A stretch of DNA of 64,000 bases from Ganoderma boninense (taxonomy: Eukaryota > Basidiomycota > Agaricomycetes > Polyporales > Polyporaceae). Below are positions 44,939-56,509 of this stretch, piece by piece. Below the pieces are notes generated by a model, which did not search any database, had not been told where the DNA came from, and saw only the letters and a program-made list of their open reading frames with translations. The first letter of the stretch is position 1, and each line of letters begins with the position of its first letter. The position numbers and the translations under genes are program-made. The stretch spans positions 1,021,176 to 1,085,175 of the forward strand of contig CM035310.1 of assembly GCA_002900995.3 (NCBI GenBank), given 5' to 3'.

Positions 44939-46667
44939 TCAAATCCCCAGAGCTTCCGGCGACCGGATGCGAACAACCGCAGACGGAAAGACCTGCTTTA
45001 TCCAAGCACGGAAACACCTCGCATCTTCTTTCAAGTCCTCCCTACTCCGTTTCCCGGGACGACTGACGTAGATGTCCTCCACAGATAACTCGCGCAGCCA
45101 GTGCCGCGGTGCAGGAGCCTCGCCGACCGGACGGGCTGCCGACTCGCGAGCCGTGCCAGTAGAGTCAAGCTGGGAGCCTACGAACGAGATCCGGGGGTCG
45201 AATCGCACCGTGGAGACGCCAATCCTACTCAGTTTGGGACAACGGCGCACGAATGTGACAATAGGCTCGATATCTGCGTATCGCTCCTTCCCTGAGCGCC
45301 GAAAGTCGTCGTGATAGAAGTCGAACGTCTCGAGGCCCGGCCACGCGCGTGCGAACGCGTGCAGGTCCATGGGGGTGTACGGCACAATGAGACCGCTGAA
45401 CGACGCAGAAAAGTGCTGCATTGCGCCGAGAGTGAGCAAGGGGGCCACGACCTGTGCGAGAGGTAAGCTGACGACCCGGTGCTCGTCCCGGTAATGGATT
45501 TCGTGCACGCTCCTCCACTTGAATGAGGTGAGGGCGGGGCATTTCGTGACAAGTGTGTGCAGGTAGGTTGTGAGCTCTTGGATCACGTTGCTGGTATTCG
45601 AGTACGTTACGGAAATGGAGAATGTTTGGAGCTGAGGGGCATCCACGTGGGCCAGGAGTACACCAACGATGAGAAACCGGGCACAGGACACTGTGAGGTT
45701 ACGGAGCACCTGAAACTTGATGGGGAAGTCGACTGGCTCCCAGCAATGAAGGTTCACGGAGAGTTCAGTGAGACCAGGGAGAACTGCGAGGTGGCGGAGG
45801 CGACTAAGTGCGATAGATGCTCCGCGGAAGTGGTCAAGCTTGAGGCTGCGCAGTCGAGGATGTATGCGGGGAATTGATTCCAGATCGAGAAGAAATGTGT
45901 CGTGGTCTACTACGATCTGGTGCATTTCCACCGAAAGGACCTCCAGATTCTGCATCGAAAAGACACAGTCTTTTAGTAATGCCTTCTGGAGCCCTTTGAG
46001 CCTTCCTTTGGATATGTGGGAGAAAGCGACGTAAAGTTCACGTATTGCAGGGTTCAAAAGGCACAGCACGCCTGCGTCCATGGGCTGGTCGCTTCCACAA
46101 ACGACAGTTGCCGCCTCCAAATGAGGCAGGATGGGTGTGTCGCCAAACGCAGAAGACATCTGGTACCAAAACGAGTCTTCCAGGGGCAGTGCAAAGACGT
46201 CACGTCTCGGGCAAAGAAATGGATCAACGGCGATCTCCTGCACCAGAGATGCGTATTCTCGGAATCGCATCCAGCCCGGTCCATGCGTCTCGGGTGTTCC
46301 GCATAGCTCCTGAAATCCCATGTAAGCGTTGCACTTAACGTCGAAGCATATATCTAGTACGCACCAGGGGAGGCGCTCCTGAAGCCCACTCTGGAATATG
46401 GGCCTGCTGTGCGATCCCGAGGACAAAGACGAGATGCTCCAGTGCCTTCAGGTCAGGGAGCGAGCGCCACATCGCCGCCAGTGCTGGCCGAGTAAAGGTG
46501 CTGTGGGACCTCGCTAAGCAAGCCAAGGCCTTGCGAGAAGACACTGGATCGACCATTGCTTCGAAAGGCTCGCCATTGGAGGCTCGGGAACTAGGAGTCA
46601 GATGCGGGAGAATGTGATAGAAGATGTCGTGAAGGCCCGTGAGGGCTGGGGAGGGAGTTGGAGCCAC
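44939..46667 (-). CDS. F-box/LRR-like protein, family I copy 4, start codon disrupted
   Basis: Exons 46667-46365 and 46309-44939 with a 55-bp phase-0 intron; about 557 residues, fully open. Exon 1 has LTGLHDIFYHILPHLTP and RPALAAMWRSLP, the family I F-box-like segment. Exon 2 runs from ELCGTPETHGPGW through LRR-like repeats to WIKQVFPSAVVRI. Where paralogues have CCATGGCT, this copy reads CCATCGTGGCT, so the ATG is lost and only GTG stands at the expected place. The next in-frame ATG is beyond the F-box. It may be translated poorly, from a non-AUG codon, or not at all. Confidence 0.7.
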
Positions 46668-47037
46668 GATGGAATTAAGAATAGCTACTGACAGCGAAAA
46701 TAACTGGAAGCTCGGTATATTGTGGTGCTCCTTGAGGTGAACGCGAAGACTGGTAATAATGGTTGTGTACGAAGAGAGGGTGCGAGAGTTAGACGCACTC
46801 GAAATCTTCTGATCGCGATGACTGGCGCTGCTGAGTTGCCTTCCATGGTTAGCGCCCGCTGCTCACGATGGGTCGGTCACTCGGCTAGCCCGAGTCGGCT
46901 CATAATAATGATCATACCGTCAACTGTTACCAGTGAATTCAAAATTGTACTATTTACTGTCATGCACAAGGAAGAAGTTGAGAATACCAAGCATTCCAGA
47001 CCACGGACCACAGGCAATGGCGATTAAAATATTTGAT
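46668..47037. other. Intergenic region between family I copies 4 and 5
   Basis: About 0.37 kb, AT-richer than the genes. No feature recognised. Confidence 0.35.
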
Positions 47038-48812
47038 TTAATTATAGTATTCTTCATCCGACTCCGACTCGGAGTTGTCGGATACCTTGGTAGGAAACGT
47101 GAACACCACCCTCGACTCCGTGTCTATGTGAACGACTGAGCACGGAAAGACACGCTGCATCACAACGCGAAAGTGCCTCGCGTCCTCCTTGTAGTCACGG
47201 CGTTCCCCACTTCCAGTGTCCCGAGGACGACTGATGTCGACGTCATGCACATGTAACTCTCGCAGGGAGTACAGCGGAGGAGAAGTAGCCACGGGTGCCG
47301 CCAACTCGCACACTGACTCCGTGGCTGGGAGGTCGAGCCGCGCCATGGGGATATGAAGGCTACGCAGCTGCGGGCAGGCGCGCGCGAACGCAGCGATGGA
47401 CTCGACGTCTGCATAGTGCTCCTCGTTCGAGCTCTCTGAAGAGTCGCTGTCATAGAAGTGGAACGTCTCGAGGCCCGGCCATGCCTCTGCGAACACGCGC
47501 AGGTCTGCAGGAGTGTACGACACCGCGGGGCCGCGGAAACACACAGAGAAGTGCTGCATGGCGCGCAGATCGAGGAGGGGCGCGACGAGCTCTGCGAAGG
47601 GTACGTCGATGCGCGGTTTGCCCACGTAGCCCATTTTGGCCATGTTGACCTGTATGCTGGTCCAATAGAACGAGGTGAGGGCCGGGCACCTGGTGACAAG
47701 TGTGTGCAGATGGACCGCGAGATCTTGCGCCATGGTGTTGGTGTTCGCACAGTTCTCGCAGATGGCGAGGGTTCTGAGCTGTGGGACATCGATGTGGGCC
47801 AGGAAGGTGCCAATGTCTACAAATCGGTCGCAGGACAGTGTAAGCTTGCGGAGAGCCTGGAATGTGACGGACCAGTCTGCGGGCTCCCAGTAATATAGGC
47901 TAACTTGAACGGTGAGATTCTCGAGGTGGGGGAGAGTGGCGAGGTGGGGGAGGCGATCGAGCTCGATGGCTGCACCGTAGAAATAAACAATCTTGAGAGT
48001 GCGAAGTCGAGGATACAAGCTGGAGAGCGACTCAATATCCAAAAACTGGTACAGGTCTGACCCCTGCAGCGATACGGATACTTGAAATACCTCCAGGTTC
48101 TGCATCGACGGGACGCAGTCCTTGAGTGCCCCTTGGAGCCGTTTGAGCTGCACCTTGGATGCCCAGGGGAAAATGACGTAGAATTCGCGGATGGAGGGGT
48201 TCAAAAGGCGCAGGACGCCCGTGTCCATGGGCCGGCTGTTCATGCTACGGATCATTGCCACATCCAGACGAGGAAGGATGGGTATGTCGCCAAACGCAGA
48301 AGACAGTCGAGACCAAAATGTGTCTTCTACGGGCGGCGCATGATAATTGGTCCCGGAGCGACGAGATGGATTGATGATGATCTCCCGCACCAGCGATGCG
48401 TATTCTTGGAATCGCAGCCAGCCCGATCCATGGGTTGCAAGTGTTCCGCACAGCTCCTATAAAGCACGTTAGTGTCGCAACTGATATCAATGAATACATA
48501 CATACACACCAAAGCAGGCATATACATATTCCCATCTCCTTTTGGAGGCCGCTGTGCGATCCGGACGACGCAGAGCAAGTGTTCTAATGCCTCCGGGTTC
48601 GGGAGCGAGCGCCACATCGCAGCCAATGCTGGCCGAGTGAAGATGCTGTTGGACCGTGCCAAGCACGACAAAGCATTGCGGGCAGACCACGAGTCTAAAC
48701 TTTCATCGGAAAGTATACCATTCGAGGCTCTGGGGTCAGGTGTAAGATGCGGGAGAATATGGTAGAAGATATCATGAAGGCCCGTGAGCGCTGGGGAAGG
48801 AGTCGAAGCCAT
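47038..48812 (-). CDS. F-box/LRR-like protein, family I copy 5
   Basis: Exons 48812-48510 and 48456-47038 with a 53-bp phase-0 intron; about 573 residues with no lesion. Start MASTPSPALTGLHDIFYHILPHLTP; RPALAAMWRSLPNPEALEHLLCV completes the F-box-like part. Exon 2 has the family entry ELCGTLATHGSGWLRFQEYASLVREI, LRR-like strands (LPHLATLPHLENLTV, CPQLRSLHIPMARL) and an acidic, Ser-rich tail (SDNSESESDEEYYN) longer than in its neighbours. Probably functional; closest in organisation to copy 4. Confidence 0.8.
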
Positions 48813-49125
48813 GGTGAAATCCAAAGGAATCACTGATAGTGGCAAGTAGGAAGAGGAGAGGCAACGCGGGGCGCACTCAAACTCGTTTGATCGCGATAAC
48901 TGAACTCTGGGCCTATTAGCGCTGAGTGGCCTCGTGTTCCGTGGTTGGCTGGTCTGTCTGTCATCTGGATTGTCCAGCGCGGCCTGACGAATCTGATCAC
49001 GCCGTGCCTTTTACATTCACGCTCAATATAAGTTGGCCCGCTAGAATAGCCAACCATTGCAAACGACCGGCACAGCTAATTCAATTCATCGCCCACACTT
49101 TTTGATCGCTGTTCTACAACTCATT
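48813..49125. other. Intergenic region between family I copies 5 and 6
   Basis: About 0.3 kb holding the promoter of copy 5 and the 3' end of copy 6; nothing else visible. Confidence 0.35.
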
Positions 49126-50795
49126 CTAAACACGGGGCTTATATCGGATGCTAACAGTCGCAGATAGAAAGACCGTCTCCATCAAACCGCGGAACAGCCC
49201 CACCTCGTCCCGAGAGCAGTCCTCACCCTTCCCATCTACAGAACGGACGACGCAGTCAATGCACAACTCACGCAGCCCATGCGGCGGCAAAGGCGGCCGG
49301 CGGGCCCACTCGCTGGCAAATACCGAAGAGGAATCGAACAGCATCACCGGGAGGCGGAGGCTGCGAAGACGGGGGCAGTGGCGGCCGAACGCAGCGATGG
49401 ACTCGAGGTCCGCGTACCGCTCCGCCCAGCTGTAGTGCTCGTCCCAGGCATCGCCGAGGCTGAACGTCTCGAGGTCCGGCCAGGCCTTCGCCATCGTGCG
49501 CAAGTCGCCGGGCGTGTACGGCACGATTGGGCCCTTAAAAGACATGGAGAAGTGTTGCATGGCGCGATGGGAAAGTAGGGGGGCGATGAGCTCGGTGAGC
49601 GGCGCCCCGGCATGCCGCGTGCCAAAGTAGCCCAACCGCCGCACCCAGAACTGCCTACTGAACCACTCGAACCGCGTCAGAGAAGGGCACTTCGCGATGA
49701 GGGTGCGGAGGTGGTTTGATAGCAGCTGTGGCAAGTCCGGGGACGCCTCGTGGGTCTCGAAGACAGTGAAGGTGTGGAGCTGCGGGGCGTCGATGTGGTC
49801 AATCAAGGCACCGACGTCGACAGGTTCGCTGCAGAGAACTGAGAGGGCACGGAGCTGCGAGAATGCCAAAGGAAGGCTTGGGGATTCCGGGTCCTGGAGA
49901 AGCAGACCGATCCTGAGGTCTTCGAGGTCTGGTAAATTTGCGAGGAGGGAAAGACTGATGAGGTCAATGGATCCACTGCGATAGAGTGTGACGCAGCGCA
50001 AATGGGGATGCAAACTAGGCAGTGATTCCATGTTCAGGAATAGTGCCAAATCTGGAACTTCCATCGTAAGCACTTCCAGGTTCTGCAGTGATGAGAAACA
50101 GATTGAGAGTGCTTTGCCGAGCTGCTTGAGTTCCCTCTCGGACGATTGAGGAAAAGCGACGTCAAAATCGAGGATGGTAGACGAGTTGACAAGGCGCAAC
50201 ACGCCGGTATCGATGTAACAGGGCGTGTTCGAGCCGCGGACTGTCGCCCCCTCCAAGTGCGGTAGAATGGGCATGTCGCCGCATACAGTGAGCAGCTGAC
50301 ACCAGAAGGTGTCCTGCAGCAGCTCCGCGTTGTTATCGCGCACGTAATAAAGCGGGTCGACGATGATTTTTCGCACCCGCGACGCGTACTCTTGAAACCG
50401 CGCCCAGCCCGACCTATGGGTTGCAGGCGTTCCGCACAGTTCCTGTCAGAAACTGAACACATCAGCGTTGTCACTGACCGTAGATGTTTAACTACACGCA
50501 CCACATCCGGTTTATCCCACCCTCCTAGAGTTGGCCTGCGTGCGATCCCAACAACACAGAGAAGGTGCTCTAACGGCCTTTGGCTGGGGAGCGAGCGCCA
50601 CATCTCGGCCAGAGCGGGCTGAGTGAAGCTGCTGTGTGTCCTTGCTAGGCAATACAAAGCCTTGCGAGTAGATTTCGACTCATCGGGCTCCTGGAACCCG
50701 AAGCAGGGTGGGCCGGACTTTGGATTTGGAGTGAGATGTGCCAAAATGTGGTAAAAAATGTCGTGAAGGCCAGTCAGAGGAGGGGTCGCTGCCAT
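49126..50795 (-). CDS. F-box/LRR-like protein, family I copy 6
   Basis: Exons 50795-50502 and 50442-49126 with a 59-bp phase-0 intron; about 536 residues, open throughout. Start MAATPPLTGLHDIFYHILAHLTP, then QPALAEMWRSLPSQRPLEHLLCVVGIARR. Exon 2 enters at ELCGTPATHRSGWARFQEYASRVRKI and ends FRGLMETVFLSATVSI. It is a close sister of copy 7, and their upstream regions (50810-50960 and 53090-53240) are also alike. A block containing the gene plus a family II remnant was therefore duplicated as a unit. Confidence 0.8.
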
Positions 50796-50959
50796 GGTGC
50801 AATGAGGGATGAAATAACGTAAACGCGGGATACGGAAGAGCTTGTTTCAAAATTATGCACGAAGGCTCGAAGGGACGGTCGACGACAACGAAGGTGAAGT
50901 TCACTCTGAAGACATCGATCATGATAAGCGCGTGTTCTCCGCCTGCAGTGCATTGGCGT

Positions 50960-51210
50960 CTATGGAATCCTCGACAGACAAATACTGTATTTTTCACGCA
51001 AAGGAAATTCTGGACCAGCCTGACCTGGCACGAAGCACCTTTCGCATCCACAACGGCCCAGTCCTTTCACAACGAGCCTCTCCTCCCGAAACGCAGAAGC
51101 AACGAGCGGGAAGGCACCGTGCGTTCACAACCTCCGAGACCTTCCCAACCAAGTGCGTCCTCCCCAGCGGCGACAACGCCTGCGGCGCAACCAATGCTTG
51201 CTATTAGCGG
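50960..51210 (-). pseudogene. C-terminal scrap of a family II F-box gene
   Basis: On the minus strand 51165-51090 reads LVGKVSEVVN followed by a degenerate AFREE region. About 51064-51000 reads VVDAKGAS in another frame, the family II tail around DWAV. The same arrangement, less decayed, lies upstream of copy 7 at 53434-54092. Confidence 0.5.
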
Positions 51211-51403
51211 CCAAGCGGCCTCGAACTTCGTGATTCACTGGTCTCTCTCTTACTGTGGAATGTCCAGCGCGACCGATTATGGCGTACCTCACATCGACAT
51301 TGTCACTGGCACCATGAATTCATCACCTTTAATAGGAATTTATGGCTACTCTACAAGTCATCCCGAGCTCGAAGAGTCAGATAGCGTAGTAGTCCGTCAT
51401 GCA

Positions 51404-53072
51404 CTACTTAGTCATACAGAGTCTAACAGTCACAGACTCGAAGGCCATGTCCATTAACCCACGGAACAACCCCACCTCTTTTTGAGAGCAGTCCTCAACC
51501 TTCTCAGCCACAGAATAATAGACGACGCGGTCGACGCACAACTCACTCAGCCGGCGCTGCGGCAAAGGCGGACCAACCCGGCGTGCCCACTCGCTGGCCA
51601 ATCTAGAAGAGGAGTCGAACAGCACCATCGGGAGGTGGATGCTGCGAAGACGGGGGCAGTGGCGGATGAATGCAGCGATGGACTCGAGGTCCGCATACCG
51701 CTCCGCCCAGCTGTTGGACTTGTCCCGCTCCTCGCCGAGATTGAACGTCTCGAGGTCCGGCCATGCCTTCACCATCGCGCACAAGTCAATGGGAGAGTAC
51801 GACACAATGGGGCCCTCAAAATACATGGAGAAGTGTCGCACGGCGCGATGGGAAAGGAGGGGGGCGATGAGCTTGGTGAGTGGCGGGCTGGCTTGCCGCT
51901 CGCCGCCCCAGCCTATCTGCTCCACCCAGGACTGCTTGCTGACCCACCTGAACCGCGTCAGGGAGGGGCACTTCGTTACAAGAGTGTGCAGGTATCCGGG
52001 CAGGGAATGGGATAGATTGGGGGAGTCCTGGTGCATCTCGAAGACAGTGAAGGTACGCAGTTGCGGGGCGTTGACCCGGTTGAGGAGGACGCCGACGACA
52101 ACCGGCTCGCGGCAGCAGACTAAGAGGGTACGGAGCTGCGGGAATTCCGTAAGAAGGTTCAGGCGTGCCGATCCTCTGAGATGCAGATAGATGCTGAGCT
52201 CTTGGAGGTCAGGGATATTAGCAAGGAGGGGGAGACTGTCGATCCCGATGGATGCGGTGGGATGCAGCTTGACGCAGCGTAAACATGGATGCAAACTTGG
52301 AAGTAACTCCATGTTCAGGAGCAGTCGCGTATTCGGTACTTCCATATTGAGCACCTCCAAGTGCTGCATCGACGAGAAACAGACGGAGAGGACTTTCCCG
52401 AGCTGTTCAAGCTCCTTCTGAGATGATTGAGGGAAGGTGATATCAAAATTGCGGACGGAAGACGTGTTCACAAGGCGCAACACGCCCGTATCGATGGCAC
52501 GAGGTGTTGTCATGCGGCGGGTGATAGTCACTCCCTCCAAGTGAGGAAGGATGGGCGTGTTGCCACATGCCGAGAGTAGTCGACACCAGAACGTATCTTG
52601 TAGCAGTTCCGTGTTGATATCCTCGGGGCCATAAAGTGGAACGACGATGATGTTTCGCACCCGCGATGCGTACTCCTGAAATCGTGCCCAACCCGATCCA
52701 TGGGTTGCAGGCGTTCCACACAGTTCCTATCAGCCACGTCAGTGCTGTTATAACCCCAGGACGTTTCATTCCACGCACCAGGGGCGGCATACTGCATTCT
52801 TTTTGAGGCGGCCTCTGTGCGATCCCGACAATACAGAGAAGGTGCTCCAACGGCTTTTGGCTGGGGAGCGAGCGCCACAACTTGTCCAGAGCGGGCTGCG
52901 TAAAGCTACTGTGTGTCCTTGATAGGCAACACAGAGCCTTCCGAGCAGAAGTCGACTCCTCTACTTCTCTGAAGCTGAAGCAACGGGCGCCGGCTTTCGG
53001 ATCTGGAGTAAGATGGGAGAGAATGTGGTAGAAGATGTCGTGAAGGCCAGTCAGAGGGGGAGTCGCTGCCAT
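51404..53072 (-). CDS. F-box/LRR-like protein, family I copy 7
   Basis: Exons 53072-52779 and 52726-51404 with a 52-bp phase-0 intron; about 538 residues without a lesion. MAATPPLTGLHDIFYHILSHLTP and QPALDKLWRSLPSQKPLEHLLCIVGIAQR form the F-box-like part. Exon 2 contains the LRR-like region (LPLLANIPDLQELSIYL, CPRLRSIHLPMVLF) and ends FRGLMDMAFESVTVRL. The ATG was chosen by alignment with copy 6. It is the rightmost gene of the six-gene minus-strand array. Confidence 0.8.
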
Positions 53073-53433
53073 GGTGCAGTGAGGGATAGAACAATGCAAA
53101 CGCAAGATATTAAAGAGTTTGTTTAACAACTCTATGACGAAAAGCACGAAAGCTCGAAAGGACGGTCGAGGACAAGACTCAACCGAGGTTGAAGTTCACT
53201 CGAGGATCGTGATAAGCGCGTGTCCTCCTGCCTGAGTGATTTGGCGCTTATTATCATTAACCCCCGACTTGCCCTCGGGCTTGAACGTGTGGCTGCTGCT
53301 GCTCCTGCTGCGAGGGACGTAGTTAGGATCTTTGCCGCTCTTAAGTACATAGTCCTAAATCTACCACCTTCCCCCGCCCCCGCGCGGACAAGTACAGCAC
53401 AGTCTTTGCTATAACCCAGACAGAATACTCGGT

Positions 53434-54092
53434 TCATCGTGACGCGAAGGACAGCCTGGACCCGCCTGAACACCCCGGACACGAAACACCTTCCACATTC
53501 GCAACGGCCCAGTCGTCCTTCACCACGAGCCTGAGCTTCTCCTCCCGAAACGCGGAGGCGACGAGCGGGAAGGCGCCGCTCACAACCTCCGACACCTTCC
53601 CGACCAAGTCCGTTCCCCCCAGCGGCAACAAGACCTGCGGCACGACCAATGCTCGCAGCCCATGCGGCTCATATGCATCACGACTGGGGAGCATGCCGAC
53701 TGGAATCTCCTCCGAGCCTCCCAACTTGAACTCCCTAGCCAAGAGATGGAGCACACGCAGCCGCGGGCAGCACCGCGCGAAGTGCGCCAACGCGACGTCG
53801 AGCGGGCCGCCACGGGCCCGTGGTCGCCCGGTTTCCAGTTCCCGGTCCCAGATTGCAAAGCCAAAGTACGGCCAGACGCGGAGGCGGAACGCCTCGTGGG
53901 CGCGCAGGCTCTCCGCCACAGTGCGCCAGTCCGCGGGCGCGCACACGATGTAGAAGTAGCTCGGGAATCCGAGCGGGAGGGTACGGAGAGACGAGAGAGA
54001 GAGGAGCGTGTGTACGAGGTCGAACAGATGCCATGGGAACGCGTCCTTGACTGCCGGGAAGCCGTATGCGACTGAGGTTCGCGAGGGTGCAC
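53434..54092 (-). pseudogene. Family II F-box gene, 5' part cut off at 54092
   Basis: An open frame, with FPSYFYIVCAPADWRTVAESL, RLRVWPYFGFAI, CCPRLRVLHL and a C-terminal DDWAVANVEGVSCPGC, covers roughly the last third of a family II protein. Homology runs through APSRTSVAYGF and then stops at about 54092, where unrelated GC-rich sequence of the transposon island begins. The F-box exon and two thirds of the LRR-like exon are missing, which suggests truncation by an insertion or rearrangement at this point. Confidence 0.7.
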
Positions 54093-54439
54093 ATCATTCC
54101 ATCATTGTATATAGGACTTGTTAGTTACCCGGCCGCGCAATATCGGTAGGCTGGCTAGGGGCCCGGTCCCGGCCGGGATGGCTTGTATTGTTAGGGCCGC
54201 CGTCCGGCCGGTTGTAACCAAACCACCCCTCCTTCTGCAGTATATACGTGTCAACATAGGGTGTCCTGCTTTCATTTCAGTAATATACATGCTTATACGT
54301 CTTAAGCACGAGTATACATGTCCTTATTTGGTCACTTGCAAGGGTATGTCAAATCACCGGCCGGCTAGCAGATGCTAGGACCTAGTATCTCGGCCGCCCA
54401 GCGATAACAGAAAATGACGCGACAAAATCCCTCAGTACA
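54093..54439. repeat. Subterminal CGGCCGG motif cluster, left side of the transposon island
   Basis: Short palindromic motifs built on CCGGCCGG or CGGCCGC recur at about 54130, 54170, 54206, 54358 and 54391, in otherwise ordinary sequence. A second cluster lies at 55040-55390. Such clusters often mark transposase binding near element ends. No terminal inverted repeat could be fixed because the other end is outside the window. Confidence 0.4.
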
Positions 54440-54993
54440 CTACTGTGCCTGCAAATCCTCCCAAGCATCATCGACCCCTGCAACCCGTCGTATGAGCGAA
54501 AGTTGGTACACCTTCCAATATTGCGGACTTGTCACGAAAGGGGAGTCCTCCCAGGCGCGCACCGTTGCCTCGGCCTCCTGGATTCGCTCGATGGCAGCCG
54601 CCACAGCTTCCCTTCTGGCTCGTAGGTGAGGTAAACGTCGCTGCAGGTCTGGCATTGAGCCACTCCCTGCAATGGGTGTGCCCTCCAAGGGGAAGTCCTC
54701 TGATTGTGTCGAAGGAGGGCTGCAATCAGACCGAGCAACGTCCATCGCGAGGTCTGCTGGTATGTCAGGAAGAATACCATCCAACATACAAGGGGACGAT
54801 GTTGCTTCCATCACGTTATCACAAGTCAGGGGAATTTCGCACTATCAAAAGGAAATGTGGACGTACTGGTCAATAGAGACCGCTGAATAGCTCGAAAGTC
54901 TGATTCTTCGTCATCCTGAAGGTCAGTCTCACTGGAGGGAGACGAATGGCGGGAGTCGTCTGATTGTTCCTCGCCCTCGAGAGCCTGTTCCAT
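54440..54993 (-). CDS. Transposon-island gene D, unknown function
   Basis: Two exons, 54993-54867 and 54804-54440, joined in phase by a 62-bp intron (GTACGT to AAG); 163 residues. The N-terminal half is acidic and Ser-rich (EGEEQSDDSRHSSPSSE, QDDEESDF). The C-terminal half is a predicted charged helix (PHLRARREAVAAAIERIQEAEATVRAWE) followed by SPQYWKVYQLSLIRRVAG, which could be a coiled-coil interaction domain. I do not recognise the family. Correct splice phase and an intact frame argue that it is real. It is the last of four minus-strand genes of the island, flanked on both sides by CGGCCGG clusters. Confidence 0.55.
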
Positions 54994-55634
54994 TACAATA
55001 CTAGATGATGCTACTTACCCGAATGCCCGGCGTACCTATTGTTGTCAAGCAACCGACCGCGGCCGGTCCACACAACATAGCCACACTTGATAGCCGGGCC
55101 GGGCCTACCAAATGCGGTCTGTCAGTCGCGCGGCCAAGAGGCGCTCATTTGTGGCTATGCAAACCGGCCGGCCACCTGGGTCCGCGGTATTGATCCGCTT
55201 CCTGCTCCCAAGTACTATGTTTTCCTGACAATAAATGTCTACTATATTTGACGATCCATCGTATTCATCACTTTGAAGACAGATAGCGGCCACAATGCCA
55301 CCAAACGGTGTTAGTAGTCGGCCGGATAATGCTGTGTTAGCGCTTGTTAGCCGGCCGCGCAGACAACGTCCGAGCGCTCGTCGACCGGCCGTCATTCGAC
55401 TTCGGCGAGTGCTTGTTGGGGAGAACTGTACTTCGCACAACCACTGTTCATGTATCAAAGTCACTTTTAAATATTTTGTCAGGGCCTTGCACATCAGTAA
55501 CTTCGATTTGGTGCTACAACTGCACTCACGGCACCTGGACTTACTGACTGACTAGTGTAACCCCGGCCCCGCTTTCTGGCATACCACAATGGGCGCAGTA
55601 ATATCTGGCTGGATAAATGATATCAATATTCTAA
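54994..55634. repeat. Second CGGCCGG motif cluster between genes D and C
   Basis: CGGCCGG-type motifs occur at about 55058, 55094, 55120, 55165, 55318, 55347 and 55380. A minus-strand open frame at 55494-55105 overlaps the cluster, shows no splice logic or known motif, and is not called. Confidence 0.4.
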
Positions 55635-56437
55635 TTATCTACTCAGCTCAATCTCTTCCAGCGCGATGCATGCGTCCAGCTCCCTCAGCTCTGCCTCTTT
55701 GTCTGCCATAACCTTCTCCAGGGTGATGAATATCTCCCCTGAACTCAAATGTAAGTCCTCCTTATCTGATTCAAACACGAGCATCGGTGCGCCCTGTACC
55801 CCATCAGCGCACCGTAATGTCAAGAGTTAAAAATGTCCTACCACATCTGTAGATGGGTTTGTCCACCACCCGGGACATCGCTTGCCATCAACAGGCCCGT
55901 CCCCCGGCCACAACCACCACTTTGGGAATGTCCAATTATCGTCCAACCCCTGAAGAACACGGGGATCGAGCGTGCTGATCGACAGATAGGTTGGTATGTT
56001 GATACCAGAGACGTTGAAGTGGAGCCGTCTGTCTTGCCAGGTTGCCGCCCGGAGCAGGTATGTCAACGGCTGGCACGAGATGACTGCGGTGCCGTCGGGC
56101 ACTGAGAGCGTCATTTCCATGGCTCCTGCAAGACCGATCGCTGCGATCGCGACCCACTACACTCACACAATATACGTTAGTCCCGGCACGGCAGAATATC
56201 ACTCCCCGGCACCTGTAGAAAACGACTCACAAGCTCTCGAGCGATGCCGTGGTTCCATCGCCGCAATGTAAGATTGTCGGCAGGCGTCGGCATGGCTTCT
56301 AGCGCTTCTCGAACTCTCCACACAACGAGGAGGGCTTCAAGACGTGCCGAGCTCAATACCTGTTGCGCCTTGTGGTCGTGGTCAGTCATGGCGCAGAGTA
56401 CGATTGACTCCAGCTTGAGCTTCACAATCGTATCCAT
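55635..56437 (-). CDS. Transposon-island gene C, unknown function
   Basis: Three exons, 56437-56231, 56156-55842 and 55793-55635, with introns of 74 and 48 bp, all phase 0; 226 residues. The start MDTIVKLKLESIVLCAMTD leads into a helical region (ARLEALLVVWRVREALEAM), then a globular part with many Trp (DNWTFPKWWLWPGDG, CPGWWTNPSTD), and an acidic helical tail (EKVMADKEAELRELDACIAL). No known domain was recognised. It begins 72 bp downstream of the transposase stop in the same direction, so it is probably part of the element. Confidence 0.6.
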
Positions 56438-56509
56438 CGGCAGCTAATCGGTCACATGCATTGCCGGCGCTCTCCATAAATACAGTGTTCGCTACTTCCT
56501 GCGACATGC

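Noticed and set aside
55105..55494. 130-codon minus-strand frame between genes C and D
   Set aside because: No splice logic, no recognised motif, overlaps the CGGCCGG cluster whose repeats alone can keep a frame open.
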